64,000 bases of DNA from Coniferiporia sulphurascens (GCA_002794785.1 NBBA01000008.1:682001-746000), one strand, 5' to 3'. Positions 23,101 to 36,725 are shown, counted from the first letter of the stretch. Program-made: numbers and translations. The notes: generated by a model from the letters alone, not told the origin.

Positions 23101-24559
23101 AGACGCCGCCAAAAGAAAAACAAGTAAATAAGGGAGTGTGATTAATGAGCAAAGGGATAATGAGTAAAGTAAATTAAGAACTGCTCACCAAATGCCTCAA
23201 AGCGGAAAACCAGTGCGCGCACAATGTCCGTACCGGTAATATGGTACAAGCCAGACCAGAGTACGCATGTCACATATTCGCCTGTAATTGATTTTGGCGA
23301 GGCGGTGAAAAAGCCAGAATAAGGGGCAAGTTTAATCAGTAAAATTACGTCTCGGCCGAAACAAAAGCAAATTAAAGGAAGTGAAATGCAAAGGCAAAGA
23401 CAAGGAAGCGGAATTCGCTCGGTTCCTGGTTCCAAGCCATAATTGCAAAAGCGTGGTTGCCACGTAGCCTCCTTTGTCCACTCGATGGCGTGTACAGCGA
23501 GCGGAATAACGCTATGCAACCCCAAATCGTCGCTGTACCCACATTTCCCGCCGGATAGAGACAATAAACGTCTCGATTGGCGAGCCCCAGTCCAAAAAAT
23601 GCATGAACCCCCAACCAATTCCGCCCGCCCCGGTAAGAATGGTACTAGCAACTCGCACGAGATGGAAGGGGCAGTTGATGTGACTCCGGGTGGGGAGGCG
23701 AAAAAGCAGTATCGACTCGGGAGAACCCAGAAGAGGTAGAATATGACGAAGATAATAAAAGAAAGCCTGATAATTGCAAATGCTCACCAGACGGAAGCAA
23801 AAATCTGTTGAGAGCGGGGTGCGTGTTCGGGTGCGGCATCATTGGCGTGCCTTGCTGCACTTTACTCGCACCACCGTTCGAGCCCGAACTAAGTCCCAAA
23901 GCGCTTTCATCACCAAGCGCTTCTGCGTCTGCCCAGCGGCTCGGCGCAGTTATGAGGAAGAACTTGAGTCGGTCGAGGTGGGAAAGAAGTTCCGTTTCCT
24001 TGTGAGTCAATGCCCGTGAGAGCGGCGTACCGTTCGCCATCGCAGAAGCGCTCGGAGACGGGTTGGGGAGAGTGTTCAGTGAGGTAGACGAAGAAGCGCG
24101 TGCAGAAGGAAGAGGGGAGGGGCCACCCGCGGGACTCGAATTACTTGACGAACCAGAGGCAGAGGAGAGCGAGTACGAGTGAGAGTGGTGAGAGTGAGAA
24201 TGAGAGTGGGAACGGGAGCCGGAGGCCTGCATCGCGTTACCGTTGCGCGCATCAGAAGCCAGAACAGGCTGCTGCTGCTGCACCCCCGATGTCATCGCAT
24301 ACGATCCCACAGCCGCCGACGCCGCCGGGGCGTACGCGGAGTCATCGATGAACGCACCGGCGTTCGGAGAAGAGTGCGCTGAGGAGTCCGTGCTGGCCGG
24401 GATAGCGCTATACAGACTACCGTGCGAAGGGAGCGCGCGGGACTGTGTGTAGTATGCACCGAAGGCTGCGTGGGCGACGTGTTGGGGCTGGGTGTAGTGG
24501 GATTCGGGGTCGAACTGGTGGGGGTGAGAGTGGGTGCGGGGGTCGTACGCGTCCATCAT
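20104..24559 (-). CDS. STE12: STE12-like transcription factor with C2H2 zinc fingers
   Basis: Nuclear transcription factor at the end of the pheromone/filamentation MAPK pathway. Five exons give 1110 aa: 23788-24559, 23189-23281, 22887-22984, 22637-22707 and 20104-22402. The STE DNA-binding domain spans about residues 185-400 and crosses all introns: DRLKFFLITAPSRW, HPALNRFLLPSGEYVTCVLW, LYHITGTDIVRALVFRFEAFG, FEEGVFSDLRNLKPGTDACL, SPFLDLLFKYQCIRTQKKQ and VGEPALSFTYD. Two tandem C2H2 fingers follow near residues 660-715 (YACPLYSCRQLFKRLEHLKRH and YQCELCQRRFSRADNLNQH), the arrangement of filamentous fungal Ste12 proteins, absent from yeast Ste12. The N-terminus and C-terminus are Ser/Gln/His/Ala-rich and probably disordered. 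The start is the tandem ATG at 24559. Intron 1 is 507 bp, unusually long. A further 3' exon after the GTGAGT near 20120 cannot be excluded. Confidence 0.95.
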
Positions 24560-25120
24560 CGCGGGTGCGTATGGGAATGGAGTGTGTGAGGGATGAGGAT
24601 GGACCAGAGACAATGGGGAGTATTATAAGAGTGCAGTAGGATTAAAAGTGACGAGTAGATGGATAGACGATACAGAACAGCTTGGAGCAGAGCGAGAGAG
24701 CGTGCAGAGCGTCTGTTAAGCGGAAATTGGAATGGATTTGCAGTGAAATGGATGATTAAAGGGTACACGGTGCACGGGCGTGTCTGTCGTCCAAGGGTGG
24801 TGCAAAGACCAAGGCCTAGAGAAGGCGGCCGGGGGAAGGTGCGGATGAAGGGAGCGAAATCGTCAGGTCGTCAGAGTGGCTCAGAGACCGCTGAGAGACG
24901 CAAGGGCTATGCGGCTGCGCTTGGTTACGAGGGGTGATGGCGACGGACGAGAGGACGATGGAGCGGGTACAGTCGAGAGGGTAGGCCGGGGAACGGAGAA
25001 GAAAGGAGGGAGGAAGAGTAATTAGTGGAGATACGAGTACAGCGTAGGACGAGATAGAAAGGAGGAGAGGGAGGAGGGGGAGGAAGAGACGGAGACAGAG
25101 GAGAGTTGAGAATCTCTAGA
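24560..25120. other. STE12 upstream region
   Basis: About 560 bases 5' of STE12. It is strongly purine-rich on the plus strand (pyrimidine-rich on the coding strand) around 24650-25110, as is common for fungal promoters and 5' leaders. No gene in it. Confidence 0.5.
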
Positions 25121-28100
25121 TGGGATTGATCTACGGATCTGGCTTGGGATGGTTGTATATGGGAACCCATTCGGCCGTTGCCGCTCGTTCTCCTGCCTTA
25201 TACGGCAGCCGCTACTTTGCCTTTCTCGGACAGACCGAGCCGCTGGGGCCGAGCCGGCGGCCGCCGTCCGGTATTCTACTATCGGCTGCGTCCACGGCAC
25301 GGCCATCACATCATCTACGGGCGTGCAGCCGCACTGCCCCAGCGTCTTCGCCTTCCCTCTCTTGCCTTGTCCGTCTTCTTCTTTCCTCCGGTCCTCGCCA
25401 GTCCAATCACTGCGTGCCATCATCCCTGGTCACTGCCCACTATGCTTACTCAGCCTTTATGCTCAGGGTGTTCAGGCTCCAAGCCCAGCCCCCCGGTCCG
25501 ACCTGAGCGCTCTTTGTCCCTCACCCACGGATGCAAATTTGGACGCGGCAAAGGCGACCCCCCCATGGTAATTCCTTGGCTGCGGTCCTGCTGCCCACGA
25601 TGAGCGCAGCTAGCGTGAGCAGAACTGACGTGAGCTTCCGACCAGCTCCCTCTTTCGACCCGCACCACCACCTATTGTAATCATCTCCATCACTATCAAT
25701 CAGATTTCTCCGCTCTTAACACCCACGATGTCCTCGGATGCACCCCTCCACGGATATCCTTAGAACACCGGCCTTGAATACTAGTAATGCTAGCACCGCT
25801 GATGCAGGAGCCTTGCATGTTACAAAATGAAGATGGTCCCGGCAGTTGGCATTTTAGCAGATACTCAAGAGAAGCGGAAGCAAAACCCAACTAACTCAAA
25901 GGGTCCAGGCACGTCGAAATACGAAAGTCGATCATCAGCATTTCGGAAAGCCTATCCAGATCGTCCTGCCTACGCGCACCTACGTTTGTTCGAAGATTCC
26001 CAATAATCTTGCCGACATTGAATGCACACATTGCCCACGCTCACTAATAAAGCTCGTGTGCATGCATGTGCTGCAGCAACGAATGTCACAGGTGCCTATG
26101 ATGCGAAATATATATGAAATACTGGGGGAAACGGGCCCTGCGCAGGCCAGTAACTTGAAGCTCTCTGTATGTGAGGGATACCTATGGATATTTGTCGTCC
26201 TTGGGCATCGCCGAGGCCATGCCGATCCCTTCGGCGATCTCATTTCCATTGCCGGCTTCCATTCCCACGGTAATGTTGGGTTCTGAATATCATCATCACC
26301 TCACGCAGGCCTGTACGCAGAAATGCATGCGATTAAAAGGGCATGATGGCAGTCAAGAGACCCTTGGCCGCAAGCAGACGCCTATTGTAGAATTTCACGG
26401 CGACTGCATCGCCGCGCATTATACTGAATAAGATGGCACGGCGAGACCGGGTTGCAGGTATATTGGCCCAGCTTTTCTCAGCTTGGGTTTGAAAATAGTA
26501 ATCCTCCGAGGTATATGCCCATATTCGTCATGTGTCCGTATCTACCTCTCCTCCCCTATCTGCAGTTGACGGATTATGACTTTTGATCAAGGCAGTCCAG
26601 CTCGCTTACGGCGGTTGAATGCTGCCCTCGATTTCAAATCGTGATGACGCCCCTGTCCTTTGTCTGCGATCAAGGCTTGTTTGTTCGGACCGGACCATAT
26701 AAGTGAATGCACGGACTTTACCTGCAAATAATTCAAATACTACGTGTTCTTTCGCAGATACGCTGCATGTCCCGCCACCGCCGTCGCCACGACACCCCTG
26801 CTTAGACCGTTATGTCTTCCACGTTGACAATCCCGGAGGGAGCAGCGCCGTTTCTGAAGCCCCATTCGTCTCCGGACCGCGGGGGTATGCGCAGTCCAGC
26901 CCTTTTTGTGGACAGCCAGTGGTCATGCCAGCCGCCAGCTCCTTCACTAGCTCTGTCTTTTCTTGATATCCTGCGCGCCCGTCGGACCCGACTCGGTCCG
27001 GTTCTCCCGGATCTCGCGATACAGTGCCCTTTAGGCCGTATTCACAAGATATGCATACTAGTGGAATCTTGGCAGATCTGTGGCCTTTACTTTACCCGCT
27101 AGCTCAGTGCGAGCGGCTCATGGGAATATTGCGTGGTTACAAAGCTCTATTTTCAGGACCGAGAGTTGTAACCTTACTGCGGGCGGACGCCGCGGACATT
27201 CGTGCGATTACCCCGCTCGGGCGGCAGCCCGCGCCATGCCCGCTGCCGTTCTCCCCACCCCGGCGCATTGATGGACCCACCGCTTACTGCCGCCTTCAGG
27301 GGTAACGCAACCGTTCTACTTACCAATTGTGCTCTCTCCGTAATTATCTTGCTGTTTCTGTCTTTTACACTGGTATGTATAGCGCGCTTCTTGCCTAGCG
27401 TGACGCTCGCGGAGCCTTTCTCAGAACTTGTCCGAAATCCCTTGATCTCCACATCTACATGTCTGAAGTGGTTAGCTCTGGATTAAATTATCTTACCCCG
27501 GGGAATCAACGGTAGCCATGGCCTGAGTGGACCTAGTCCAGGACCTCGGTGGTGGACTCGGGCACACATGTGCCCTTCGACCCCTCCGCTAGATGCAACT
27601 TGCTTGGTTTATTTCTGAGCACGTACTTCCCCGCCTCGCCGCGTGCTCTATCGCAGCGGGCGCAGTCTTCTTGGCCTACCTTATCCAACCACGCGCCCCC
27701 ACGAGCGCCTTGGGAGCCCTGCTATGTGCGATCAGCCGCCGCATTACGGCAACACTGGCAGGCGGCGAGGCGGGCTAGAACCCGGCGAACTGTGGCTCGT
27801 GGTCGACTTGAGAAAGGGAAGCCCGAGCCCGAACCAGGCCCTATCACTTCGACCGTACGCTTCTGCGCGTGCGCCCCGTGTTGCAAAGTCCCCTCTTCCC
27901 CTCCCCCTTCTCTATCTAGGTCCGGCCTCGGGTTGCCCACGCTGGAAAGCCCGCACATTGATCCCTCACCGACGCCGTCGAACCCGAACCCCGGTCCAAA
28001 GACCAGAATCAGCGAGGCGGTGATGATGCTGGTGTGTATGTTTATACATCTGCTATTCTATCCCAAATCCGACCCGTATCGCATGATGAAAAGGTCATTT

Positions 28101-29300
28101 GAATGCAAAGAACGAAAGAAGTAGGGTTGCAGGCAAAAAAGATGTGTGGCACCGGATAAAGATCTACGGAAGCTCACGATCATTGTCCTGAGAGTAAGCT
28201 GCTGTACTGCCCACTGTACCAGCGCTAATTCAGTGTGTCGCCTTCTTCTTTTTTCCCTCCCTCGCTGCGGACCGCTTCGCTGGTTTCGCAATGCTGTGTT
28301 TCAGTACATCGTGGAGGATCTTCTATACAACTTCCCCGCTTGTTTCTTTATGACCGGTATATGGCAGTTCAGCCTCTTCCCGTTGTACTATTCCCACCTT
28401 TTGCAACTCAGCACTGGCGGAACGTTCGCGCAAGCAAAAGTGCTGCCTCGATCCCCGGAGCCGGCATGCGAGTGGCTGTTTCCCTCTAATCGCATTTTAA
28501 TCAAAAGTGTTTTTGCCCCCTCCGGCACCGAACGTGATGCTGTTACCTGTGCAGAGAGCACACAACTCCCAAAGTTTCGGATAGCAGAGTGCGAGATCGT
28601 TGTGAAGAAGGCCGAGGAAATTACTCGAGCAGGGCCATCGATATCGATGTATCTTCAGCAGACTCTTGGACATCACAGGATCACGAGTAATTTCGTCTCC
28701 CCCTCCCAGGCTCGCCCTTTTCTCCCCGAGAGTGGACTCAGAACCCCGCGCTAGATGGATTTTGGATATGTGGATCAAGGAGGAAGAGTTGATGGGCGGA
28801 TCAAAGTACTATAAGCAGGCGACGGATCCGGATCCGCGCGCCAAAAGCAGACGGAGGCAAAACTTATAGCCGTCAAGCTGTGAGCTCTCATCTCATACTG
28901 ATTGGTTCCTGATCAGACAATCAGTATACAAACTTTAGTCCAGACCCACGTGTGAGAGCAATTGGTTGCTGGCAGAACAGCCTCTTAGCACTTCATCATC
29001 GATCGCTCGCCTACATGGGGTTCCTTCTTAATTCAACCGGCCTGGGTAGCACCCAAGCAGACATCCTACTACACCCGTGCGTGACCAGGCGGAAAGACGG
29101 TTATGATCACAATTCGAAGGAACGGGCAAAGGGAAAATTGTTTAAAGGTTGTTTAACGTGGACGCGGCCTCACGCGTCGTCTGGTGTGGTGCGGGCACAG
29201 CGTGTATCAAATAGAACCCATCTTCTGGGTAGGAATTCAAACTCTAGGCCACCTTTACATCAGTAGCGGCCCGCGTCAGTACTCATGAGTGACGGTTCTC
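25121..29300. other. gene-poor region, left half
   Basis: About 4.2 kb without a supportable gene. Open frames of 140-200 codons exist (for example 27549-28124 and 28146-28754) but start at non-ATG codons, are compositionally odd and carry no motif. No rRNA, tRNA B-box or tandem repeat was found by eye. Confidence 0.4.
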
Positions 29301-32300
29301 GACAAAAACGAAATTGTAAAGGGCATTTTCTCTCTGGCCCCGACTTGCGGAATCCGCCTGGGTGAAAAATCCTTAGGCACAAGTACTCGGTCATTAAGAC
29401 CAGGGTCGCATATACAGTATGACGTGCAGCACATCACCATGCCACCATAATTGTCATGATTCCATGCGAATGAGCGGACGCACTTTATTTTGGCTTTAAG
29501 CGCACTCCCGTCATACCGCGTAGCGGAGATTAAGGAGACGTGGGATGGAGCTTTGTCGAAGGACACTTGCCGTGAAGAAGCCGAAGGTAAATGCTAAATG
29601 CTTGCAGGCAGTACGTCTGGAAGGGCAGGAGGCTGAGTCTGGGGTGATGGGATATTGACAGGCGGGCCACAACACAGCAGTGAGCTGAAGGATAAAGAGC
29701 TTTGCCTTGCATCATATTATCAATTTTCCGGGGTAACAAAGAATGGGAAGGGAATGTAAGGGCACGTTATGTTGGTGAGTGTGGACTTGGCGTACTGGCA
29801 TGCCGTAACAGAGGTGGCATAAGTCGGTCTGAAATGAAGGCGGAGTAATGCAACCTCGCGTCGCGCAGCAAGCCGCAATTAAATCGACGCTGCAAAATGC
29901 CGCTAATAGCACAGCAAGGAAGAAATATATGACGGCACTTTCCTTGTCCTTCCCTTCAATTATGACGCCAAGCGCCCAGGAGATTCAATTTGTCGTCACG
30001 ACTAACGCACATCGCCAGCTGCCGGGAAAATGAGTCGGCGGAAATACAGTCGGCGAGAAAGTGCACCCTCAGCTATATGAATACGCAGACCGCCAGGCAC
30101 CGCAACCGGGCGTGAAAGTCACTCTGCGCCTCACACCTATCACAGGTCTGGCCGTTTGGCAAGCAGGGGGTGTTAACCACAGTAGATCAATGACAACTCT
30201 TCCAAAGGTCCGCTAACCCCGCGCTACCTGTCTAGGGCGCATGACCGTGAATGCACGTTCCTCATGCACTTCGAGAAGTACGCAAAATTAAATCAAGGAT
30301 TGTAGACGACAGTCTCCCGGAAAACACCGCAACGTTGTTGTCAGCGTAGACCGCCACCCGGACCCGGTTCCGGCATTCTGCAAATGATTGATGCAAGGAC
30401 ATAATAGTTCACCGCCGTAGATTTGAACACTCGAAGAGGGATATTAATAGAGTCCGTGTCTTCTTCCTGATGTCCATTATGACAGATTTGTGCACTCAGA
30501 AGTCAATGTAGAACCTCTTCAAGCTCTGAGTGACGTTGCTCGTTTCCGAAATGAAAGCTTGAACCACAGAACTTCCGATCAGGTGATAACTCAGAAATAT
30601 AGCATCGTCGCGTACTGAGTCTCGTCAGACGCAAAGGTTTTGGGGACGAACTAATAGCAAGTATGTGGCTTGTGTCCGCTCCGACAGAGACCGATACAGT
30701 CTTGATACCAATCTGGGATATTAACCTTCGCCGATTAAGGTCCATTCGGCATGCCGAATAACACGACAGTAAGGCACTGCCGGCATCATGCCCAAGCGTA
30801 GCTAAACACATTTCGTTCAGCGCTTTGAGGGGTTCATAGAAAGCCTGCACGCAAACGGGGTGATGACATCCGCGTCCTTTCACCAGCTTTGCAGGCACCG
30901 CGCCCCGTTGGGGTGACCGAGCGATCGCGTTCTCGGCAGACCCAAGTGTAGGCCTTCTCGAAGTAAGAGCCTCCGGGCTCAAAGAGAATTTAGGATTTTC
31001 TTCGTTGCTAGAAATAATCCTACTGCAGTCATTTTTTTTCCGCCGCGCAATACTTTGTCGGCTTATTTTCTCGAAAGAGTAGCATAAGCAGAAGGAAGAT
31101 GCCTGGGCGGCCGAGAGGATTTTTTTCGCGAGATTGTTTCTATACGGCAGATCAGCAAACTATGGCTCCGCATACGCTGCTTTTGGTGAGGAAGAGAAAG
31201 TACGTAAATAGTTCCAGTGGTTCGGCTAAGTTGGCGATCGATGGATGATCCCAAACAACGTAAGTCGTCGAAGAGAGCATTCGAACAAGCTAACCTCAGA
31301 TTGGAAAATCTGCAGTCCAGCTTTCCTGCGAAGGACCTAGTCAACAAATTTGATTAATAATATCTAAGACCAGCGTACCGGTGTGCCGTGTTTGCCAAGA
31401 GCCGAACAGCGCGCGGGTATTGCAGCCTCGTTAGGAGCAAATCAATCGCTAGATATTTCAATCAATGTATTTCTGTACACAGTTCTTACGCGTGCACCGC
31501 AATCTATATCATCCTGTCAGTGAATACAGGCGCTAGCGGCTTGCTGCGAACACTGCATTTACGCTTTCAGGCAAAATCATTTTGATCAGCGCGCAGCTCG
31601 CTACCGAATTTCGTGATTGATCAGTCCCCTCCATCATCTCATCTGTCGTGGCGGCTTTTTCTATCGGCTAGATGAGTTAGTGATGCGAAAGATTTTGATT
31701 AGTGGGAGATTAAGATGATACACAGGATCTTCAGGCCTCTTGCATAACATGATGGCTATCAGTGTCGAGGAATACTTGGGCGAAGCGCTGTACGTCATAG
31801 TATCAGGTGGCATTCAAAATTCTCCCGTTTCATCACTGCACACATATTTTAGGTGATGTACTTGTCGTAAGACATGGCCATATTAATCTTTACCGTTGTC
31901 GCGCTCCGTTAATATCCTAAAGCCTGGACTTGTTATGCTTATACGGCGTTAGTATTACATTGAAAAACAGGGGACAGCTCACAAAATGTATGCGGCCCTT
32001 AATCTTCCATTCGTTATTACGGCATTGCAGAAGTAACAGCCAGTAGGATAAAATCTAACCAAAATGAACTGAACTAACGTCATTTTCTCTTTCCATTCTG
32101 GCGACTTGCATACGTTACACGTCAAGTGCAGGACCGACTGAAGTGATCGCCTTAATTCGCGTCGTGTTTTTATTTCCTGCGATGATCACCGGGCCTAAGT
32201 CCTCGCGGAGCATAGTTGGCGCTTAAGAGTCAATGTGCGTGATTAATGCCAGGGAAGCAGCGTTTTGGGGAGAAAAACTATTTCAGTGGAGACACGACAT

Positions 32301-33450
32301 GGAACCGGTGTTCGCGGGTCAAAGATTATCCAGGACATCTGTTACAGGTAACTTACGATAACTTTGAACCGAATCTAGTAACGTTTTCTTTCTTTTTTTA
32401 AACCAACCCTCGTACTAGGAGAATTTCATTGTTTTTGTGTTGAGGGAGAACAGTAACGAAAGATGTCACGCCCAAATTGTGGGGGAGGATGATCCCCTTT
32501 GTATAAGTAGGCCCATCGTGTTTAGTGGTAGATAGACGAACCGACTGTTGAACCAAACACCAGAGGAATTTGGAAGTAAATTGATAACCATATAAACGGA
32601 GAATTCGACCTCGACGACAGCCACAATGAGATATACTTCTCCGCTAGATTCCCGGCCTCTACAGGAATCCCAGAATACACCATAGACAACAGAAGGGGGG
32701 ACACTCTAGAACGGGCACATTCGTTTGACAGTCAAGTCATATGACGGTCCATCTGCAGGTCCTTAATTTGACGAAACGCTGAAGACATATGGGACTATGT
32801 GCGATAGTATATCAAACCGTTATTCGGGGTTATACGGGTCCGATGTCGTTAGGGAGTTGAATGGGGATACCTGCAGGTCCAAATTTGAATCAGGAACATG
32901 AGTGCGGCTTTTCTCCTTCCGAGCGTCAGCTCGTCACTAGATAGATGGTCGATTTCACCGACCTACGGCCGCTGAGCATTAATTTTTAGGGTGTCGTGGC
33001 CTAGGCGACATCACTAGGGTCTCCGACAACAGGGGTACTTCTTGCATATGAGTGTCAGCTGGCAGGTCGAGATGAAGCAGACCGATTGAGACCAAGTAAG
33101 GCCCAGAGCAGATGTAAGATACGAAGACCGATAAAGCTTTCCTCAGTCCATCATCAAGAAAAAAGTTGAATCAGCATATACAAAGAGCTATTTTAAGGGA
33201 GGTTTGGGAGTGCATGGAAGATACTATTTGAGCTAGGAACCAAACCTCGAATAGTGAGATGACCTTACGGACACTACGGGCTTTTTTCCTAGTACATCGA
33301 TTCTTGCGGTATCGAAGACGAGAAGGGAGCAGATTTGTTGACTCGGTCATTGTGGCGGAATGTCGGAGAATAAAAATCCCGGCAAACCCCGTTTTCTACT
33401 CGTCGCGGGCCTCGCAGCTATTCTTTGCGCGGAGCTGCACGACCTGCACA
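29301..33450. other. gene-poor region, right half
   Basis: About 4.1 kb, more AT-rich than the flanks from about 31 kb. No exon chain, RNA gene or mobile element was recognised. The last few hundred bases must contain the promoter of the Cbp6/UQCC2-like gene. Confidence 0.4.
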
Positions 33451-33840
33451 ATGTCCGTGTCGAAGTTTTCAAATCAGCTCAAGTCTGTCGCGCAGTCATG
33501 GCCGACCGACCCCTTCCGGCCCAACATGCAGCTACGGTCCTTCTTGTTGTCTCTCTCCGCACATCCCCAGCTCACACCCGCCGCCGCCCGCGCTTCGCAA
33601 GCCCTTCGCAATAACGAGCTCCAGAAAAAAGTACGTACTAATACACCCTGTACCGGTGTAGTGGGACGCGTTGGAGATCACTGACAACTTGTCGTTGATT
33701 CCTTGTAGTACCCACTCTCCGAGAAGCTACTTAAGCCCGCCTCGCGCCCGCTGCATTATAATCAGATCGTCGAGGGCTTTCAAAAAAGTGCGCAGGGTAT
33801 TGCGCGCCCGTGGTGGAAGAGGTTTTTTGAGATTTGGTGA
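33451..33840 (+). CDS. Cbp6/UQCC2-like complex III assembly factor
   Basis: Two exons (33451-33630 and 33709-33840) give 103 aa; the intron has donor GTACGT and acceptor TTGTAG. The protein begins MSVSKFSNQLKSVAQSWPTD and contains the block KYPLSEKLLKPASRPLHY across the splice junction, ending RPWWKRFFEIW. Small size, the SWPTDPFRP start and the YPLSEKLL block match what I remember of the fungal Cbp6/UQCC2 family. These mitochondrial proteins bind newly made cytochrome b and help assemble the bc1 complex. The assignment rests on memory of short motifs. It is convergent with NOC2, 211 bases away. Confidence 0.65.
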
Positions 33841-34051
33841 AGCCTAGAAGGGCTGCAGCAGAGACTGGTTGGACAACATGATGCTACACGATACATCCGC
33901 GGGCCCTTGGCCGAATTCTCCCGCATAGTTTATGTTAAATTATAATTTTATACTTTCATAGAGCTGAAGGAAGCGCCGAAATCGAGTAATTTTGCAATAT
34001 GATATGGCACGTACAAGCCTAAATGAACAATGTATGAACATCGGAGATATA

Positions 34052-36725
34052 TCATTCCTCCAAATACTCCTCCTCGCCTTCCCTAGCCTTTTCTACCAGT
34101 TTTCTCCTCTTCTCCCTCATCTTCCTCTGCGACTTCACATACTTTCCAAGCGGCGTCTCGTCAACATTCAAATCCCGCTCCCAAGCACGCACCTGGTCAA
34201 GGTTCCGTGGCCCAAAGGCCACCGTTTTTCTCCGTTCCGTTACCCATGCCGCACCCTCCTCTACGCGCTCCAGCAGCCCCTTCACGACACCTGCTTCCTT
34301 CGCACCCGCAGCCTTTTTTACGCTCTTTCGTAATGTTGCTAGCAGCGGCACTACGAGCTCAGGGAATGCAACGCTGCCTTGAACGTGCCGTGTAGCAGCC
34401 CACTCGGCAAGCAGGAATATAGCCTCCTCGAGCACAGTCGTATTGTAAATGCGTGTGCGCACGTACTGTGCCGGTGCGCGGATGTGAGTTTCAAGGTCGA
34501 GCGGTTTTAATGTCGACGCCTTCGGCCGCGCAGATGGTGCAAGCGTTGCGGTGACGATGGGAAGAAAGTATGGTGTGAGTGGGATGTAGGTCGAGGTGTG
34601 TCGTGAGAGGTGGATGAGAGAGCGAAGAATACATAAGTGGAAGGGGTAGGAGCGCGAGCTCGAAATGAGCCTGGGGGAAGTTTTAATAGTAGGATTTACC
34701 AAATGGACGATAAACGTACTTGATAGCGCCCAGGGATACTTGAGTGAGAGGGTGTACCAATGCCTTCAGTTCGCTCTCCTTTCCGTGTAAAAGCTCTGCT
34801 TGTGTGTCGCATGCCTTGGCGAGAACAATAGACCAGAAATCCACCGAGTGTACGTATTGCCAATTGTACACTTGTTTGAATGAATCCTATAATGAAAGAA
34901 AAAAATCAAGCTCGGAAAATCCAGATTCAATACGAGCAGTACTTACTTTGCTTTTGACCTTCATGCTATTCCTTAAATGCATTGCAAGCTGCCTAATGTA
35001 CCCAAAAGCGTGCTGGTAGGCCGCCGCATGATCCGCGCAGAAGAGCTCTGAGGCCGAGTTCTTCATGAGATTAATAGATGGGAGTGTGTGTGACGTTGTC
35101 GATTTGGCGTTACGAAGCAGGGTAAGATAGGTACTCTAGATAGGGACCCAAAATATTAAAAAATGGATCAAATAGTTTTCATCCCAGCTAATCTCACCTT
35201 CAATACCATATCCTTGATTGCCTCATCGCCAGACAATGCCAGCCGCCTGATTGCCAAGAACGCAGCTATTCTTACATTATCTTCAGCGGATGACCAGAGT
35301 TTGAGGCATGTCTATCGTTCATGTATTCCAGTTAATCTCCGGTTCTTTTCAACGAGAAAACCTACTCGCTGACCTTAAGATATGCTTTGACAGCCTTTCG
35401 GCTACTAGCGATATACGGGACAAGCTTTGCACTCTCACTCACGGCAAGCAACAGCATGTCGCCCGCTGATAGTTGTTCAATGAGGTGAAGCACGTTGTGG
35501 AAGTATGAGAAAATTAGCTTCTGCAACGTCTTGAGTTTTGGTGTCTGAACGGGTGGCTTGCTGGAGACAGATTTAAAAATTAGTAATTTAGCAACACGTC
35601 CGACTTGACAAAAGATGAACAACCGACAATTTGCCATCAGGTAGTTTTTTGTACGGGACATGGTGGTCAAGAACAACCGGGGTGTAGCGGAGTGATGTTG
35701 TAACTAATTTTTCATATACTAATCGTGGTGGTTAATGAGCTAGATTTTAAGAAGAAGAAAAAAGAAGAGGAAGCCGATGCGAACCTGCCGGGCTGTCTAT
35801 CGTCCATGCAAGCACCTCATCCTCTTCATTCATATGCGCAGCCGCGCGGAAGGCAATAAGCAAACGTCTTAATGCTCGCAGAGAACGATGCTGTAATGCC
35901 TCTTCAATACGAAGTTCAGACTTAAGGTGAAAAAATGGCGTCATCTCACCTCCAACAGCGCCTTTTGCCACCTTCGTAAGATCTCCTTCGTGAGCGCCGG
36001 CGCTTTTACCTCCTCGTCCTCTTCATCTTCCATAGCGTCTTCGTCCATCCCTTCGTCTTCATCATCCTCTTCACCGTCTTCCGGAGCCTCGAAGTCCAGC
36101 AATTCTTGGTCATTCTCCTGCAGGTACTTGTAGAACTCCGGGTCCTGTTCGGCGAGTTTCTCAAGCTCGAGCTTGTGTGCAGCAGCCTCGTCATCCTCAA
36201 GATCGTCAACGGACGCGAACGAAGCGTTGTCGTCATCGTCCTCCTCCTCGTCTTCGTCGCCTGCAGACGCGTCGTCCTGGCATATTGCTCAGTACTCTCG
36301 AGCAGTATACGTGCATAGAGACACTTACTTCAGAGCCGCCCTCCATGAATCCTCCCTTGAGGAAATCATCCACACTCATCCCCTTGAACCTGCATTCTCA
36401 ATAAATATCTATCCTTCATAAAACATGACCATTTTTTCACTTACTTTCCGGTTTCCTGGTCAGGCATCTCTACGTCGTCATGCTCGCCTTCGTCGCTTCC
36501 CATCAGTTCCTCGTCATCCTTTGCCTTCCTCTTTCCTGTCTCCTTTCCATCATCTTTAAGGTATTCCCTTTCTTCTGCGTTACTTGCTTTCCCCTTGTCT
36601 TTGCCGGCCTTGCGTCTTTCGACGGTGCGTTTGACCTGTTGATGTTTTTTGCGGGCCTGAATTTCCTTCTTCAGCTGTCCACTCGTAGCGTATTTTCTTG
36701 ACGCCTTTGTTGCTTTCTTGCCCAT
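34052..36725 (-). CDS. NOC2: nucleolar complex protein 2 (ribosome biogenesis)
   Basis: Noc2 pairs with Noc1 and then Noc3 to mature and export pre-60S ribosomal particles from the nucleolus. Ten exons give 713 aa: 36445-36725, 36329-36389, 35950-36276, 35785-35890, 35624-35718, 35374-35556, 35198-35311, 34947-35135, 34720-34886 and 34052-34670. The start MGKKATKASRKYATSGQLKK is the basic Noc2 N-terminus. A long acidic stretch follows (about residues 75-200), then LTKEILRRWQKALLE, AFRAAAHMNEEDE, VVLDHHVPYKKLPDG, LKLWSSAEDNVRIAAFLAIRR, NWQYVHSVDFWSIVLA, SYPFHLCILRSLIHLS and a charged ending (AWERDLNVDETPLGKY). Order and length fit the family. One donor (GTCAGC, after exon 6) is weak but needed for frame. 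Divergent from the FMP46-like gene with 252 bases between starts. Confidence 0.92.

Noticed and set aside
27080..27160. tRNA-like D-arm sequence (TAGCTCAGTG) near 27.1 kb
   Set aside because: No matching B box, acceptor stem or anticodon arm at the right distance.
27549..28124. 191-codon open frame on the plus strand
   Set aside because: Non-ATG start, Pro/Arg/Ser-rich low complexity in a GC-rich stretch, no recognisable family.
28146..28754. 202-codon open frame on the plus strand
   Set aside because: It begins at GTG, has no domain motif or splice-linked neighbour, and its composition (many Ser, Leu, Cys, Arg) looks like translated noncoding DNA.
30503..30982. 159-codon open frame on the minus strand
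   Set aside because: No motif, uncertain start, isolated in a gene-poor region; judged chance.
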